NCBI GenBank assembly: GCA_025937785.1
Contig: JAICQQ010000014.1
Coordinates: 1-64,000, forward strand
DNA length: 64,000 bases
Source of the DNA: Polyangiaceae bacterium
Lineage (GTDB): Bacteria > Myxococcota_A > Polyangia > Polyangiales > Polyangiaceae
Direction of reading: 5' to 3'
Under the pieces are notes generated by a model. It saw only the letters and a program-made list of their open reading frames with translations. It was not told where the DNA came from and did not search any database. A program made the translations under genes and the position numbers. Below, piece after piece: positions 51,956-60,170 of this stretch (position 1 is the stretch's first letter; each line of letters begins with the position of its first letter).

Positions 51956-53083
51956 TCACTCTCCGTGAGGATCGGGCATGTCCGGCATTTCCATGCCGGG
52001 CGGCATACCGGGCATGCCGGGCATCTCGGGCGCTTCTTCGCCACCCGCGTCGTCACCCTTGGCCTTGTCGTCGTCCTTCTTCTTTTGGAACTTCGATACC
52101 TCGGCCACCGTCCAATCAGCAGCCCAACTCGAGATGCTGAAGATCTGCGGATTGCCGGCGGCCTGTACCCAGCGGCTCGTGCCTTCGGCGTTCGAGCCGA
52201 CGGCAAGCTCGCGCTTGGCTCCGTCGTCGAGCGTGAACACCAGGTGGCCGACTGGCTCCGCCAGCCCGACGTCGCCAGGCTGCTTGCCGTCACCGAAGGC
52301 GTTCGCGTTCAGCGCCTTGAAAGCACGGAGCAGGTCATCGACCTTCTTTGGCTCGAAGTCCTTGATGGCCGTCGCTGGGGTCTGCTTCGTCTTCTGATAC
52401 TTGGCGCTCCAGTTTTCACCGTCCTTGGTGAACGCAAACGTACCGTGCTCGTTCTGGAGCTCGACCGATTTGACCTTCTTCTCGTCGAACTTGAAGATGG
52501 TCAGATCGCGCCAGCCCTTGGTATCGCGGCCGTAGAGGTAACTGGAATAGCCGTCGACGACGTACCCGCCCTCGTGTCCCTTGATCCGGGACATTTGCCC
52601 GATCCCGCCGCGCTTGCCGAACCAGAACTCGTAGGCGACGTCCTTCCCCTTGTAGAAAGTGGCGTGTAACGCCTCTTTGTCACCCAGCTCGTATTTGCCG
52701 AAGTCCTTCGGATCTTTGGTGATCTGCTCCTTGACCTTCAGGGTCTTCAGGTTCTTGAGCAAGCTTTCGACGTTGGCCTGGTTCGCGAGCGCCTTCACCG
52801 GCTCGTCCAACTTCCACTCCTCGCCCTGTTTGACGAGAACGTGTTTGGCCGCCGCCTTCTTCTCCTTGTCGCCGTCAGCTTTCTCTTCGGGCGTCTCGAT
52901 CACGAATTTGTCGATCTTTTTGATGTCGTCGTCGGTGACCTTGATCTCGGGAAGCGCGGCCGCTTGGGCCGTGTAGCTGTGCTCCTTGGTATCTTCGGCG
53001 CGCTTCTGCGTTTGCAGGTAGTACGCCCCGCCCAGAACCGCGAGGATACCCACCGCGAGGTAGAGCTTCGTATCAGACGTCAT
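51956..53083 (-). CDS. DUF4340-domain membrane protein of the Gld-like ABC cluster
   Basis: The 375-aa product has one N-terminal transmembrane helix (LYLAVGILAVLGGAYYLQ) and a DUF4340-type periplasmic region with repeated beta blocks (LVKQGEEWKLDEPVKALANQ, KYELGDKEALHATFYKGK, VDGYSSYLYGR, IFKFDEKKVKSVEL). It ends in a Met/Pro/Gly-rich tail. DUF4340 genes commonly follow gldG-like genes. Its start at ATG 53083 lies 5 bp from the GldG-like stop at 53089. It is thought to assist the ABC system, which is inference. Confidence 0.88.
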   Translation of the reverse strand: MTSDTKLYLAVGILAVLGGAYYLQTQKRAEDTKEHSYTAQAAALPEIKVTDDDIKKIDKFVIETPEEKADGDKEKKAAAKHVLVKQGEEWKLDEPVKALANQANVESLLKNLKTLKVKEQITKDPKDFGKYELGDKEALHATFYKGKDVAYEFWFGKRGGIGQMSRIKGHEGGYVVDGYSSYLYGRDTKGWRDLTIFKFDEKKVKSVELQNEHGTFAFTKDGENWSAKYQKTKQTPATAIKDFEPKKVDDLLRAFKALNANAFGDGKQPGDVGLAEPVGHLVFTLDDGAKRELAVGSNAEGTSRWVQAAGNPQIFSISSWAADWTVAEVSKFQKKKDDDKAKGDDAGGEEAPEMPGMPGMPPGMEMPDMPDPHGE

Positions 53084-53088
53084 CACAA

Positions 53089-54939
53089 TCACCCTTTGGT
53101 CTTGGTTCGCTGTTTGCGCGACTGGCGCACGTTCCAACGGAACAACCCGAAGCCCGCGAAAAGGAACGGCACACCTAGCGTGAGGCTCCACTGCACCTTC
53201 TGTTGCAGGTCCTTACGCGAGTTGCGGTACTCCTCGTCCTGTTTCTTCATCTGCTCGTCCGTCGCTTCTTCGGTGTACTTCGGCTTGTCCAAGCTCGCGT
53301 AGGTCAAGTTCGGTTCGCCCAAAATCTTGGCGCTGGCCGCGATCAGATCGGCATCACCGCTCATCCAGTCGAGCGTGTTCTTCACCGCGAGAATCGTGCC
53401 GGTCAAGAAGCTCTGCGCGTAGGGCCCAGCCAGCATCTGTAGCTCCTGGTCGCCCCCGACACCGCCGAACATCTGGAACTGGCCCCCCATTTCGGGACCG
53501 TTGCCAGCGTAGGCGAACGGATTCGTCAAGAACTGGCTCGAAGCCACCACGAGTACGCGCGAGTCGTTGGGCGCGCGCTCCTTGGGCTTCACATCGTCGG
53601 AGGGCTTACCCGCGAAGGCGCTCTTCAGCTTGCCGTGTGCAACGGCCGCGATGATCCGCTGCTCGGTCGGTCCCTTCACGGCCCACTCGCGGTCGAGCTT
53701 CAGATCGACGGTTTCACCCGTCTCGACCGTCGCCACCGGAGTGGTGCGCGCGACGGCCTTCAGTTCCACGTCGGCCGGCTGCTTGTCGCGCAACAGCGCG
53801 ATGCTCGAGGGGTACGGGAAGACCAGCTGCTCGATGCGGAAGAAACCCGGAAAGCTCGTATCGAGTAGTTTCTCGTCGTCCTCGAAACGGGGGTCGTCGA
53901 CGAGCTGCGCCATGGCCGGGTGCCGCACTCGCGCAACCTGCGCGGGAGGTAACAGCATCTGCATGCGCAGCTGCGCGCCGTGGTCGAAGACCACGTTCTT
54001 CTTCACGTCCAGGCCGTAGCCGATCAAGAGCTTGTCGAGCCCGTGGAGCTTCAGCTCCGCGTTCATGCTGGCGTCGTTCGGCTTCATCGTCGCCGCCGAC
54101 ACGAACACCGCGAGCGACTTGTTGCCGAGCATCAAGAACTCGTCGATGCGCCGCAGCTCCTTCTCGGTGTACTCCTTCTGCGGCTGCGTGATGATGAGCC
54201 CCTCGATCTCCTTGTCGATCGGTTCAGCACCTTCGGCCAAGTCGAGCTCTTCGACCGAGTAGAAGGGGAACGCCTGGTCGATGATCGATTTGAGACTCGG
54301 CGCTCCGCCGCGGCCCTGACGAGCCACCAGGTTGTTGTCGCTGAGCTTCAGCTCGTCTTTGCCGGTGATCACCGCGATGCGATGCTTGATCTCGTCGTTC
54401 TTGTCGCGAATTTCGCGGATCTTGTTGGTGATCCAGAACTCGAGCCCGTCACGCTGATTCGGGCTCATCGGCCACACGAGCTTCTCGCTGCCGTATTTGA
54501 ACACGAGCCCCATGTAGCCCATGGTCAGTTCGTTGGTGTCGTCGGCCGTGGCGCTCGCCGCGCCGAAGGGTTGCTCTTGCAAGCCCTCTTCCTTGGCCTT
54601 CTCTCGGAGCTCGTCGGTGTTCGGCTCGATCAGCGTGTACTTGAACTTGCCGCCGCCGTTCCGTTCGTACTCCTTCAAGAGGTCCGTCAGGTCGCGTACG
54701 AACGCATCCAGGTGGGCGAGCCCGGTCTTGACGTAGGCGTCTACCCTCACCGGCTCTTTCAGCTCGCGCACCAGCCGTGCGCTACCCTCGCTGAGGGTGT
54801 AACGATCGTTGCGGGTAGCGTCGTAGCGGGCGTAGGCACCCGCGGACAACATGTTCGCCAGCACCGCGATGCCGACGATGATGACCAGGTAAAGACCGGT
54901 CTGAGCAGCGACTTTTCGCTTCCGTTCTTCGGTTGCCAT
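53089..54939 (-). CDS. GldG-like ABC-system substrate/auxiliary protein
   Basis: The 616-aa protein has an N-terminal TM helix, a GldG/DUF7088-type extracytoplasmic domain (blocks RYTLSEGSARLVRELKEPVRVDAYV, YTEKELRRIDEFLMLGNKSLAVFV, PSDDVKPKERAPNDSRVLVVASSQF), and a C-terminal TM helix (VPFLFAGFGLFRWN) with a basic tail. Its ATG at 54939 lies 5 bp before the permease stop at 54944. In Bacteroidetes GldA/F/G are needed for gliding; in other groups the role is unclear. Confidence 0.9.
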   Translation of the reverse strand: MATEERKRKVAAQTGLYLVIIVGIAVLANMLSAGAYARYDATRNDRYTLSEGSARLVRELKEPVRVDAYVKTGLAHLDAFVRDLTDLLKEYERNGGGKFKYTLIEPNTDELREKAKEEGLQEQPFGAASATADDTNELTMGYMGLVFKYGSEKLVWPMSPNQRDGLEFWITNKIREIRDKNDEIKHRIAVITGKDELKLSDNNLVARQGRGGAPSLKSIIDQAFPFYSVEELDLAEGAEPIDKEIEGLIITQPQKEYTEKELRRIDEFLMLGNKSLAVFVSAATMKPNDASMNAELKLHGLDKLLIGYGLDVKKNVVFDHGAQLRMQMLLPPAQVARVRHPAMAQLVDDPRFEDDEKLLDTSFPGFFRIEQLVFPYPSSIALLRDKQPADVELKAVARTTPVATVETGETVDLKLDREWAVKGPTEQRIIAAVAHGKLKSAFAGKPSDDVKPKERAPNDSRVLVVASSQFLTNPFAYAGNGPEMGGQFQMFGGVGGDQELQMLAGPYAQSFLTGTILAVKNTLDWMSGDADLIAASAKILGEPNLTYASLDKPKYTEEATDEQMKKQDEEYRNSRKDLQQKVQWSLTLGVPFLFAGFGLFRWNVRQSRKQRTKTKG

Positions 54940-54943
54940 GAGC

Positions 54944-55681
54944 TCACGCCCACTTTCTGCGCTCGAGCGCGCGGAATGCGATGACCAGGGCCACGCCGGT
55001 CACGGAAAGGAAGAAGACGATGTCCCGCGTGTCGATCAAGCCACGCATGAAACCCTCCATGCGAGACTCGAAACTCATGAAATTGAGCACGTTGGCCACG
55101 GTTCCCGGCAGGTAGTCCGCCAGAATTCCAGAGAACCAGAACACTCCGAGCACGAAGAACGTCAGAAAGAACGCGATGGATTGGCTGTCCGTCAACGAGC
55201 TGATCAAGAGGCCCACGGCCGTAGCGGCCAGCGAGAACAGGATCAACCCGAGGTAGCCGCTAGTGACAGGCCCTGCGTCGAGCGGCCCGAGCACCCACGG
55301 AAAACGGAACATGAATAGGGGGTACAGGATGGTAGCCAGGACCAGCGTCAGCACCAGCCCGAGTGCACCCAGGTACTTGCCCATGATCACGTCGCTGTCC
55401 TTGACCGGGAGTGTGATCAACATCTCGAGCGTGCCGCTGCGGCGCTCTTCCGCCATCAAGCGCATCGTGATCACGGGGACGACCAAGAGCGAGAGGCCGG
55501 CAGGCGCGAAGTAGAACAGCGTTTGCAGGGTCGCTCGGTCCTGCTGCCAGAAGCCGCGGCCTGGCCACAGGAAGAAGATCAAGCCGAGCCCGAGAAAGCT
55601 CAAGCAGATGACCACGTAGGCCAGCGGCGAGTCGAAGTAGGAGCGAAACTCACGCTTCGCGATGGTCAGCATGGGTGACAT
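54944..55681 (-). CDS. ABC-2 type permease (GldF-like)
   Basis: The 245-aa integral membrane protein has about six transmembrane segments. Its N-terminus, AKREFRSYFDSPLAYVVI, and the cytoplasmic block AEERRSGTLEMLITLPVKDSDVIMGKYLGALG are both characteristic of ABC-2/GldF permeases. It pairs with the ATPase gene just upstream (3-bp gap). Confidence 0.93.
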   Translation of the reverse strand: MSPMLTIAKREFRSYFDSPLAYVVICLSFLGLGLIFFLWPGRGFWQQDRATLQTLFYFAPAGLSLLVVPVITMRLMAEERRSGTLEMLITLPVKDSDVIMGKYLGALGLVLTLVLATILYPLFMFRFPWVLGPLDAGPVTSGYLGLILFSLAATAVGLLISSLTDSQSIAFFLTFFVLGVFWFSGILADYLPGTVANVLNFMSFESRMEGFMRGLIDTRDIVFFLSVTGVALVIAFRALERRKWA

Positions 55682-55684
55682 GGC

Positions 55685-56896
55685 TCACCTCTTCTCCTTG
55701 TTGGCCTTGCGGTCATCATCGTCGTCGTCGTCGTCGTCATCGTCATCATTGTCGTCATCATCGCCAGCCTTGGACTTCTGCGACCTTGACTTGTCGTCTT
55801 CGCCAGCGTCGCTGTCTCGTTCGTCCTCGTCGCTGTCGTCATCATCCTCGTCATCGTCATCGTCGCGATCGGCCGCCTCGTCGGCAGCATCGCCCTCCCA
55901 CGCCTCACCACGATCGAGGCGTTCGTCGCCGCGGGTCAGATCCCTGAACACCGCATCCAGGCTCTGCGCCTTACGCTCGAGCTCGAGCAGCGTCCAGCTG
56001 TTCGACACGACCAGCCGGAAGATCTCCGCCCTCAAGTCGGCGTCCTCGGCGCTCGAGAGCTCGAACTTGTGCGCGTTCTCGTCCGTCGGCAGCTCGCGCA
56101 CCGTCTTGGCACCGTCGATGCGCTGAAAAGCCTCCTGAACGGCGGTCGCCGTGGGGGGCTTCTGGCCCGCCTCCGCGTGACGTTCGTCGATGGTCACGAT
56201 GTAGCGAACGCTGCCGGTCTTCGCCCGGATCTCGTCGAGCGGTCCATCGGCGACGATCCGCCCCTTGCTCACGATGATCGCTCGCGCACACGCTTCTTCG
56301 ACCTCGGCCAGATTGTGCGTCGAGAGCAGCACCGTGCGATCTTTCCCGATCTCTTTGATGTAGCGGATGACCTCCGCTTTCTCGTTCGGGTCCAGATCGG
56401 CCGTCGGCTCGTCCAGAATGAGAATCGGTGGATCGTGGATCAGCGCCTGACCGAGGCCCACGCGCTGCCGATAGCCATGCGACAGCGTCCCGATGTCCTT
56501 GGTCAACACCTGCGCCAGACCACAAATCTCGATCACCTTCCCCAGCTGTTTCTTGTAGCGAGCTTCGTCGAGGTGCCGAACCTGCGCGGTGAAACGCAGG
56601 TACTCTTCGACGCTCATGTCGGTGTAAAGCGGGGCGCGCTGCGGCAAGTATCCGATCGACTTCCTCACGTCCAGCGGATCATCGAAGACGTCGTAGCCGT
56701 GCACCTTCGCAGAGCCCACCGTGGGCGAGATGAAGCAGGTCAGGATGCGCATCGTGGTGGACTTGCCGGCACCGTTGGGCCCGAGAAATCCGACGACCTC
56801 ACCCTTTTTGACTTTGAAGCTGATTTTATCGAGAGCGCGAACTCGTCCGAACTTTTTGGACAGCCCGCTGGCCTCGATCATGACGTCGGTGGACAT
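55685..56896 (-). CDS. ABC transporter ATPase (GldA-like) with polyaspartate tail
   Basis: The 403-aa ATPase has Walker A GPNGAGKSTT, Q-loop YLPQRAPLY, signature LSHGYRQRVGLGQAL and Walker B ILILDEPTADLDP. A switch His in LLSTHNLAEVEE and a C-terminal domain (about 215-310) complete the NBD. The last roughly 80 residues are almost all Asp/Glu with some Lys/Arg (RDDDDDEDDDDSDEDE and a later run of a dozen Asp), ending KANKEKR. The tail is coded by imperfect GAC/GAT repeats at about 55700-55880, so it may vary in length. The start ATG at 56896 has GGAGG 5 nt upstream. Confidence 0.93.
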   Translation of the reverse strand: MSTDVMIEASGLSKKFGRVRALDKISFKVKKGEVVGFLGPNGAGKSTTMRILTCFISPTVGSAKVHGYDVFDDPLDVRKSIGYLPQRAPLYTDMSVEEYLRFTAQVRHLDEARYKKQLGKVIEICGLAQVLTKDIGTLSHGYRQRVGLGQALIHDPPILILDEPTADLDPNEKAEVIRYIKEIGKDRTVLLSTHNLAEVEEACARAIIVSKGRIVADGPLDEIRAKTGSVRYIVTIDERHAEAGQKPPTATAVQEAFQRIDGAKTVRELPTDENAHKFELSSAEDADLRAEIFRLVVSNSWTLLELERKAQSLDAVFRDLTRGDERLDRGEAWEGDAADEAADRDDDDDEDDDDSDEDERDSDAGEDDKSRSQKSKAGDDDDNDDDDDDDDDDDDRKANKEKR

Positions 56897-57187
56897 CCGA
56901 CCTCCGTAGTGAAAAGGTTTCTTCGAACCGCATTGCGCCTTCGAACCGCATTGCGGCCGACCACACCGTGCTCGGCACCTGGAACCCGCGCACTGCGAAC
57001 CCCGCGCTGCGCCGAGCGGCGGCATCCTAGCGGCGGAACCTTTGGTGTCAATCTCATGGTCACTGCGTGGGGCGTTTGTTCGAGAGCGCCCCGAACGCCG
57101 CACAAAACCCGCCGCGAGCCGCATTATTCCCAGGACTCGACGCGGCCGCCGGGTCGGCCAGAAGACCGAGCTTTGGCGGGACCGCGT
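56897..57187. other. Intergenic region between fliP-like and ABC genes
   Basis: About 290 bp with no recognisable gene. Part of it is a short imperfect repeat (cgaaccgcattgcg occurs twice at about 56926-56955). It should contain the promoter of the ABC cluster, but no clear motif is seen. Confidence 0.45.
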
Positions 57188-57907
57188 TCACCCACGTACG
57201 TAGCCCGAGATCAAAGCCTGCGAGAGCAGCCCCCAACCGTCGACGGCGACGAACAACAGAAGCTTGAAGGGCAGCGCGATTTGAGTGGGACTCATCATTT
57301 GCATGCCCAATGAAAGCAGGACGTTGGCCACCACCAAGTCGATCACCAAAAATGGCAAATAGATGGCAAAGCCGAGGGCGAAGGATTCGATGAGCTCCGT
57401 CACCACGAACGCCGGGATCACCACGGTGAGGTCGTCCCGACCAACAGCATCAGCCTCGCCGGGCGGGTAGCTGCCGCGGGCCAACTCGAAGAAGCGCGCG
57501 CGTTCCCGCTCGGATGCGTTTCCCTTCAGGAAGGCGCGCATCGGCTCGCGCGTCGCCTGGATCATCTTGGCGACGAAGTCGCTGGTAGCCTGAGGGCCGT
57601 CGGCGTCGAACAGCGGCTGGGCGCGGTCCATGATCCGCGACCCCACTGGCGCCATCGTCAGCACGGTCAGCGCAGCGGCCAGCGCCAGGATCACGGTATT
57701 GCTCGGAATGTTCTGGGCGCCGAGCGCTCCGCGCGTGATCTGGAGCACCGTCGATATCTTCACGAAGGCCGTCAGCGACATGAAGAGGAAGGGCGCCAAC
57801 GCCGCGAGAGCCAGGAGCAGCACCAGCACGATCGGCTGCGATAGCCCCGCACCGCCGAGCTCCTGAGCCGAAACCGCGGGCACGCTAGGCTGCATCCTCG
57901 TCTCCAC
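57188..57907 (-). CDS. fliP: Flagellar/type III export protein FliP (SctR family)
   Basis: The 239-aa protein is a FliP/SctR member. Its N-terminal hydrophobic segment (VLVLLLALAALAPFLFMSLTAFVKISTVLQITRGALG) carries the family block FVKISTVL. AQNIPSNTVILALAAALTVL follows, and the C-terminal TELIESFALGFAIYLPFLVIDLVVANVLLSLGMQMMSPTQIALPFKLLLFV closes the protein; this last block is the family signature. FliP forms the core of the export gate with FliQ and FliR, neither of which is nearby. The start may be ATG 57907 or 57895; both overlap the preceding gene. Confidence 0.93.
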   Translation of the reverse strand: METRMQPSVPAVSAQELGGAGLSQPIVLVLLLALAALAPFLFMSLTAFVKISTVLQITRGALGAQNIPSNTVILALAAALTVLTMAPVGSRIMDRAQPLFDADGPQATSDFVAKMIQATREPMRAFLKGNASERERARFFELARGSYPPGEADAVGRDDLTVVIPAFVVTELIESFALGFAIYLPFLVIDLVVANVLLSLGMQMMSPTQIALPFKLLLFVAVDGWGLLSQALISGYVRG

Positions 57908-58232
57908 TTGGCTTGCGTTTGCCCATCACGCGCGCGAGCACTTCACGAAATGCGGGGCTCTCGGGGGCGTCGAGTTCGGAGTGCTCCCCCTCCAGCTCTC
58001 CGAGCTTATGCAAGCCCGCCTCACTCGCGCCGAGGACGAGCACTCGCTTCTCGACACGCACGAGATAGATGGCGCGCCGGCCATCCAAAGGCAGCCGCCC
58101 GACGAGCCGCAGCGGACCGGCGGGACGCCCTACGCCCAAGCGTCGCGCGCCGTAGAGCACCAGCACCGCCAGCGCCACGATCGCGACGAGGGTCACAGCG
58201 GTCTCCATCAAGTAGGTCGCGAGCGGCGACAT
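57885..58232 (-). CDS. fliO: FliO-like membrane protein
   Basis: The 115-aa protein has one TM helix (VTLVAIVALAVLVLYGARRLG) and a short beta domain with LRLVGRLPLDGRRAIYLVRVEKRVLVLGAS, which matches FliO. FliO helps FliP assemble. The start is ATG 58232 (MSPLATYLMETA). It precedes and overlaps fliP by 11-23 bp, the standard fliOP order, but flagellar genes are otherwise absent. Confidence 0.85.
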   Translation of the reverse strand: MSPLATYLMETAVTLVAIVALAVLVLYGARRLGVGRPAGPLRLVGRLPLDGRRAIYLVRVEKRVLVLGASEAGLHKLGELEGEHSELDAPESPAFREVLARVMGKRKPSGDEDAA

Positions 58233-58374
58233 CGAGCGCGGAGGGTACACCCTTCGTCGCACGGGCTGAACGCCTCTTTTCGGCGAGACGCTCCGCGCGA
58301 GACCTCACCCTGACCTCACGCCGAGGCATCTTTTCGCACCCCTGGGCCTGGGAAAACCGGGCTAGACTGCGCCT

Positions 58375-59286
58375 ATGTCGCAACCGTGGTCGAAACCCAA
58401 CCTTGCCCTGTCCGTCGTTATTGCGGCCTTCGCTGCGGCGTGCGCGACGCCGCCTGCCGATAGCCCGAGCCCCGCGGAGGAGCCGGCGTCCGGCGACTCC
58501 GAGTCCGACGACGCCAGCACGGAGCCGGAAAGCACGAGCGCAGCAAGTCCCGCAGGCGAGGACGACCCGCCCGCCGACGAGGCCCCCGCGGAGGCGCAGC
58601 CACCGGCAGAGCCGCTCTCACAGTTGTGCAACAAGATGTGCGACGCCGTGGCGCCGAAATGCACGGCGATGCAGCTCAAGGGGTGCCGCTCGACCTGCGA
58701 CAACTACGATGCCCACCCGGCCGCATGTGACGGCGTCGTGCGCGGCGCGCTCGAGTGTGCGCGCGCCGACAAGGACTTCCTGTTTTGCGCCAACGTGGTG
58801 CCCGATAGCTGCGCCAAGCAGTTCAAAGCCATCAACACCTGCGCCGAAACCGGAAAACCTCCCGAATCTGCCACGGCCTCCGGAATGCCGGCGGGCTGGG
58901 AACGCTACAAGGGCGACGACTTTTCGGTCGTCGTGCCCGCGGGCATGAAACCTGCGGGTCAGGGCAAGTGGAGCGTGAAAGCACCCGATGGCGTCGTCTA
59001 CGAAGTGGCGCTGCACCCAGCCCCCGAGGGTAAGCTCAACAACCGCACGTTCTTGCTCGCCGGCAACAAGATCTTTGGTGCGTGCGCGCCCAAGCTCAAG
59101 CTCCACGCCATCGTAGAGAAGCCCGATCACACGTCGATTCAGTACAAGACGACGTGCCCCGACGGCAACCAGCAGCTCGGGCGCATGCACGTCGTGGGCT
59201 CCACGATGTACGTGCTGACCGCTTACCTGGGTACGAAGACGAGCGCTGAGACCGACGCCTTCGTTTACAGCTTCGAAACCAACTGA
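58375..59286 (+). CDS. Lipoprotein with acidic spacer and Cys-rich domain
   Basis: The 303-aa product has a lipobox (FAAACATPP), about 60 acidic residues (Glu/Asp/Ser/Pro), a Cys-rich segment (LCNKMCDAVAPKCTAMQLKGCRSTCDNYDAHPAACDG) with paired cysteines, and a C-terminal beta domain (GDDFSVVVPAGMKPAGQGKWS). A dimeric disulfide fold for the middle part is probable. The architecture is common in Polyangiales; function unknown. Confidence 0.85.
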   Translation: MSQPWSKPNLALSVVIAAFAAACATPPADSPSPAEEPASGDSESDDASTEPESTSAASPAGEDDPPADEAPAEAQPPAEPLSQLCNKMCDAVAPKCTAMQLKGCRSTCDNYDAHPAACDGVVRGALECARADKDFLFCANVVPDSCAKQFKAINTCAETGKPPESATASGMPAGWERYKGDDFSVVVPAGMKPAGQGKWSVKAPDGVVYEVALHPAPEGKLNNRTFLLAGNKIFGACAPKLKLHAIVEKPDHTSIQYKTTCPDGNQQLGRMHVVGSTMYVLTAYLGTKTSAETDAFVYSFETN

Positions 59287-59731
59287 CCCTTCCTTGCAGA
59301 AAGCACGATCCGCCCTGCAAACTCTTCACAACCGCTAAGCCGCCAAGAGCGCCAAGTTCGCCATTTTTATTTTTTCAATCGCTCATCGACAGCTAACGTC
59401 GAGCGGTCGACTGCGAGTGCGCTATTACGCTGAATCGACACCAAGAGCGCCAGGTTCGCGAAGATTGTTTTCTTCCCTGTCTCATTGAGTCAACCGTTAC
59501 TCGCTCTTCCGGAGTGTCCTTGACGAGTGACGTGCTTGCTCTGCATGGTCGAGCGATTCGCGAGGCCAAAACGCTCCGATCGGCAACCGGCAGAAAAAAT
59601 GTATTCCTTGGCGTGATCTTGGCGCACTAGGCGTCCCTGGCGGTTTTGGTCGTGTCCTGACCGGAAGTTGCTGACGGGTAAAGGGCGCGCCACCCGCAGC
59701 CGCCCCGAGGGTGCCAGCCAGGGCGTGCCGG
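59287..59731. repeat. Intergenic region with CGCCAAGAGCGCCAAG-type short repeats
   Basis: These 445 bp hold no gene. The word cgccaagagcgccaag occurs at 59341 (with ttcgcca after it) and as a near copy at about 59439-59463. An inverted, more degenerate version lies at about 59607-59645. Similar text recurs between genes in other myxobacterial and planctomycetal genomes as a short dispersed repeat; I cannot count it here. The rest is locally A/T-rich (59364-59380). Confidence 0.65.
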
Positions 59732-60064
59732 CTAGGCGCGTTTGCCGCCGCGACGGATCTGCGCGACTTCGAAGCGTCCGACGACGTTACGCAGCTGTTG
59801 CAATTGTCCATCGTCGATATTGCCCGACGCCGTGACCCGAGGCGCGCCGTCTGCAGACCGCACGCTGAGCGTCACGCCGTCCAATCGTTCGAGGCGGGCG
59901 ACGTCGCCGAGCGCGTGCACGAGCGCCGCCGGGCAGCGGCCGCGCTCGAGGCGAAACACACCGCGGTCGAAGCGACCGCGGAACAGCTCGTTCGCACGAG
60001 AGAAAACGGCGAGCGCACCGAGCAAGAGCACGCAGCAGACGATCAGCATGAAACCCGCGGACAC
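59732..60064 (-). CDS. DUF3634-like small membrane protein
   Basis: The 110-aa product has an N-terminal TM helix (LIVCCVLLLGALAVFSR). Its soluble part, VFRLERGRCPAALVHALGDVARL, a beta strand pair and a C-terminal NVVGRFEVAQIRRGG, matches my memory of DUF3634. The function is unknown. It is divergent from the kinase gene (106 bp). Confidence 0.75.
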   Translation of the reverse strand: MSAGFMLIVCCVLLLGALAVFSRANELFRGRFDRGVFRLERGRCPAALVHALGDVARLERLDGVTLSVRSADGAPRVTASGNIDDGQLQQLRNVVGRFEVAQIRRGGKRA

Positions 60065-60170
60065 CAGCGCGTGATAACAAGGCGCTCGTCAGAAGCGAGC
60101 GGAAAGTCCAAGGCTGGCGCCGAACCGAGAATTCTGGTGCCAAAGCCGGCCAGGCAGGCTAGTAAACGCC

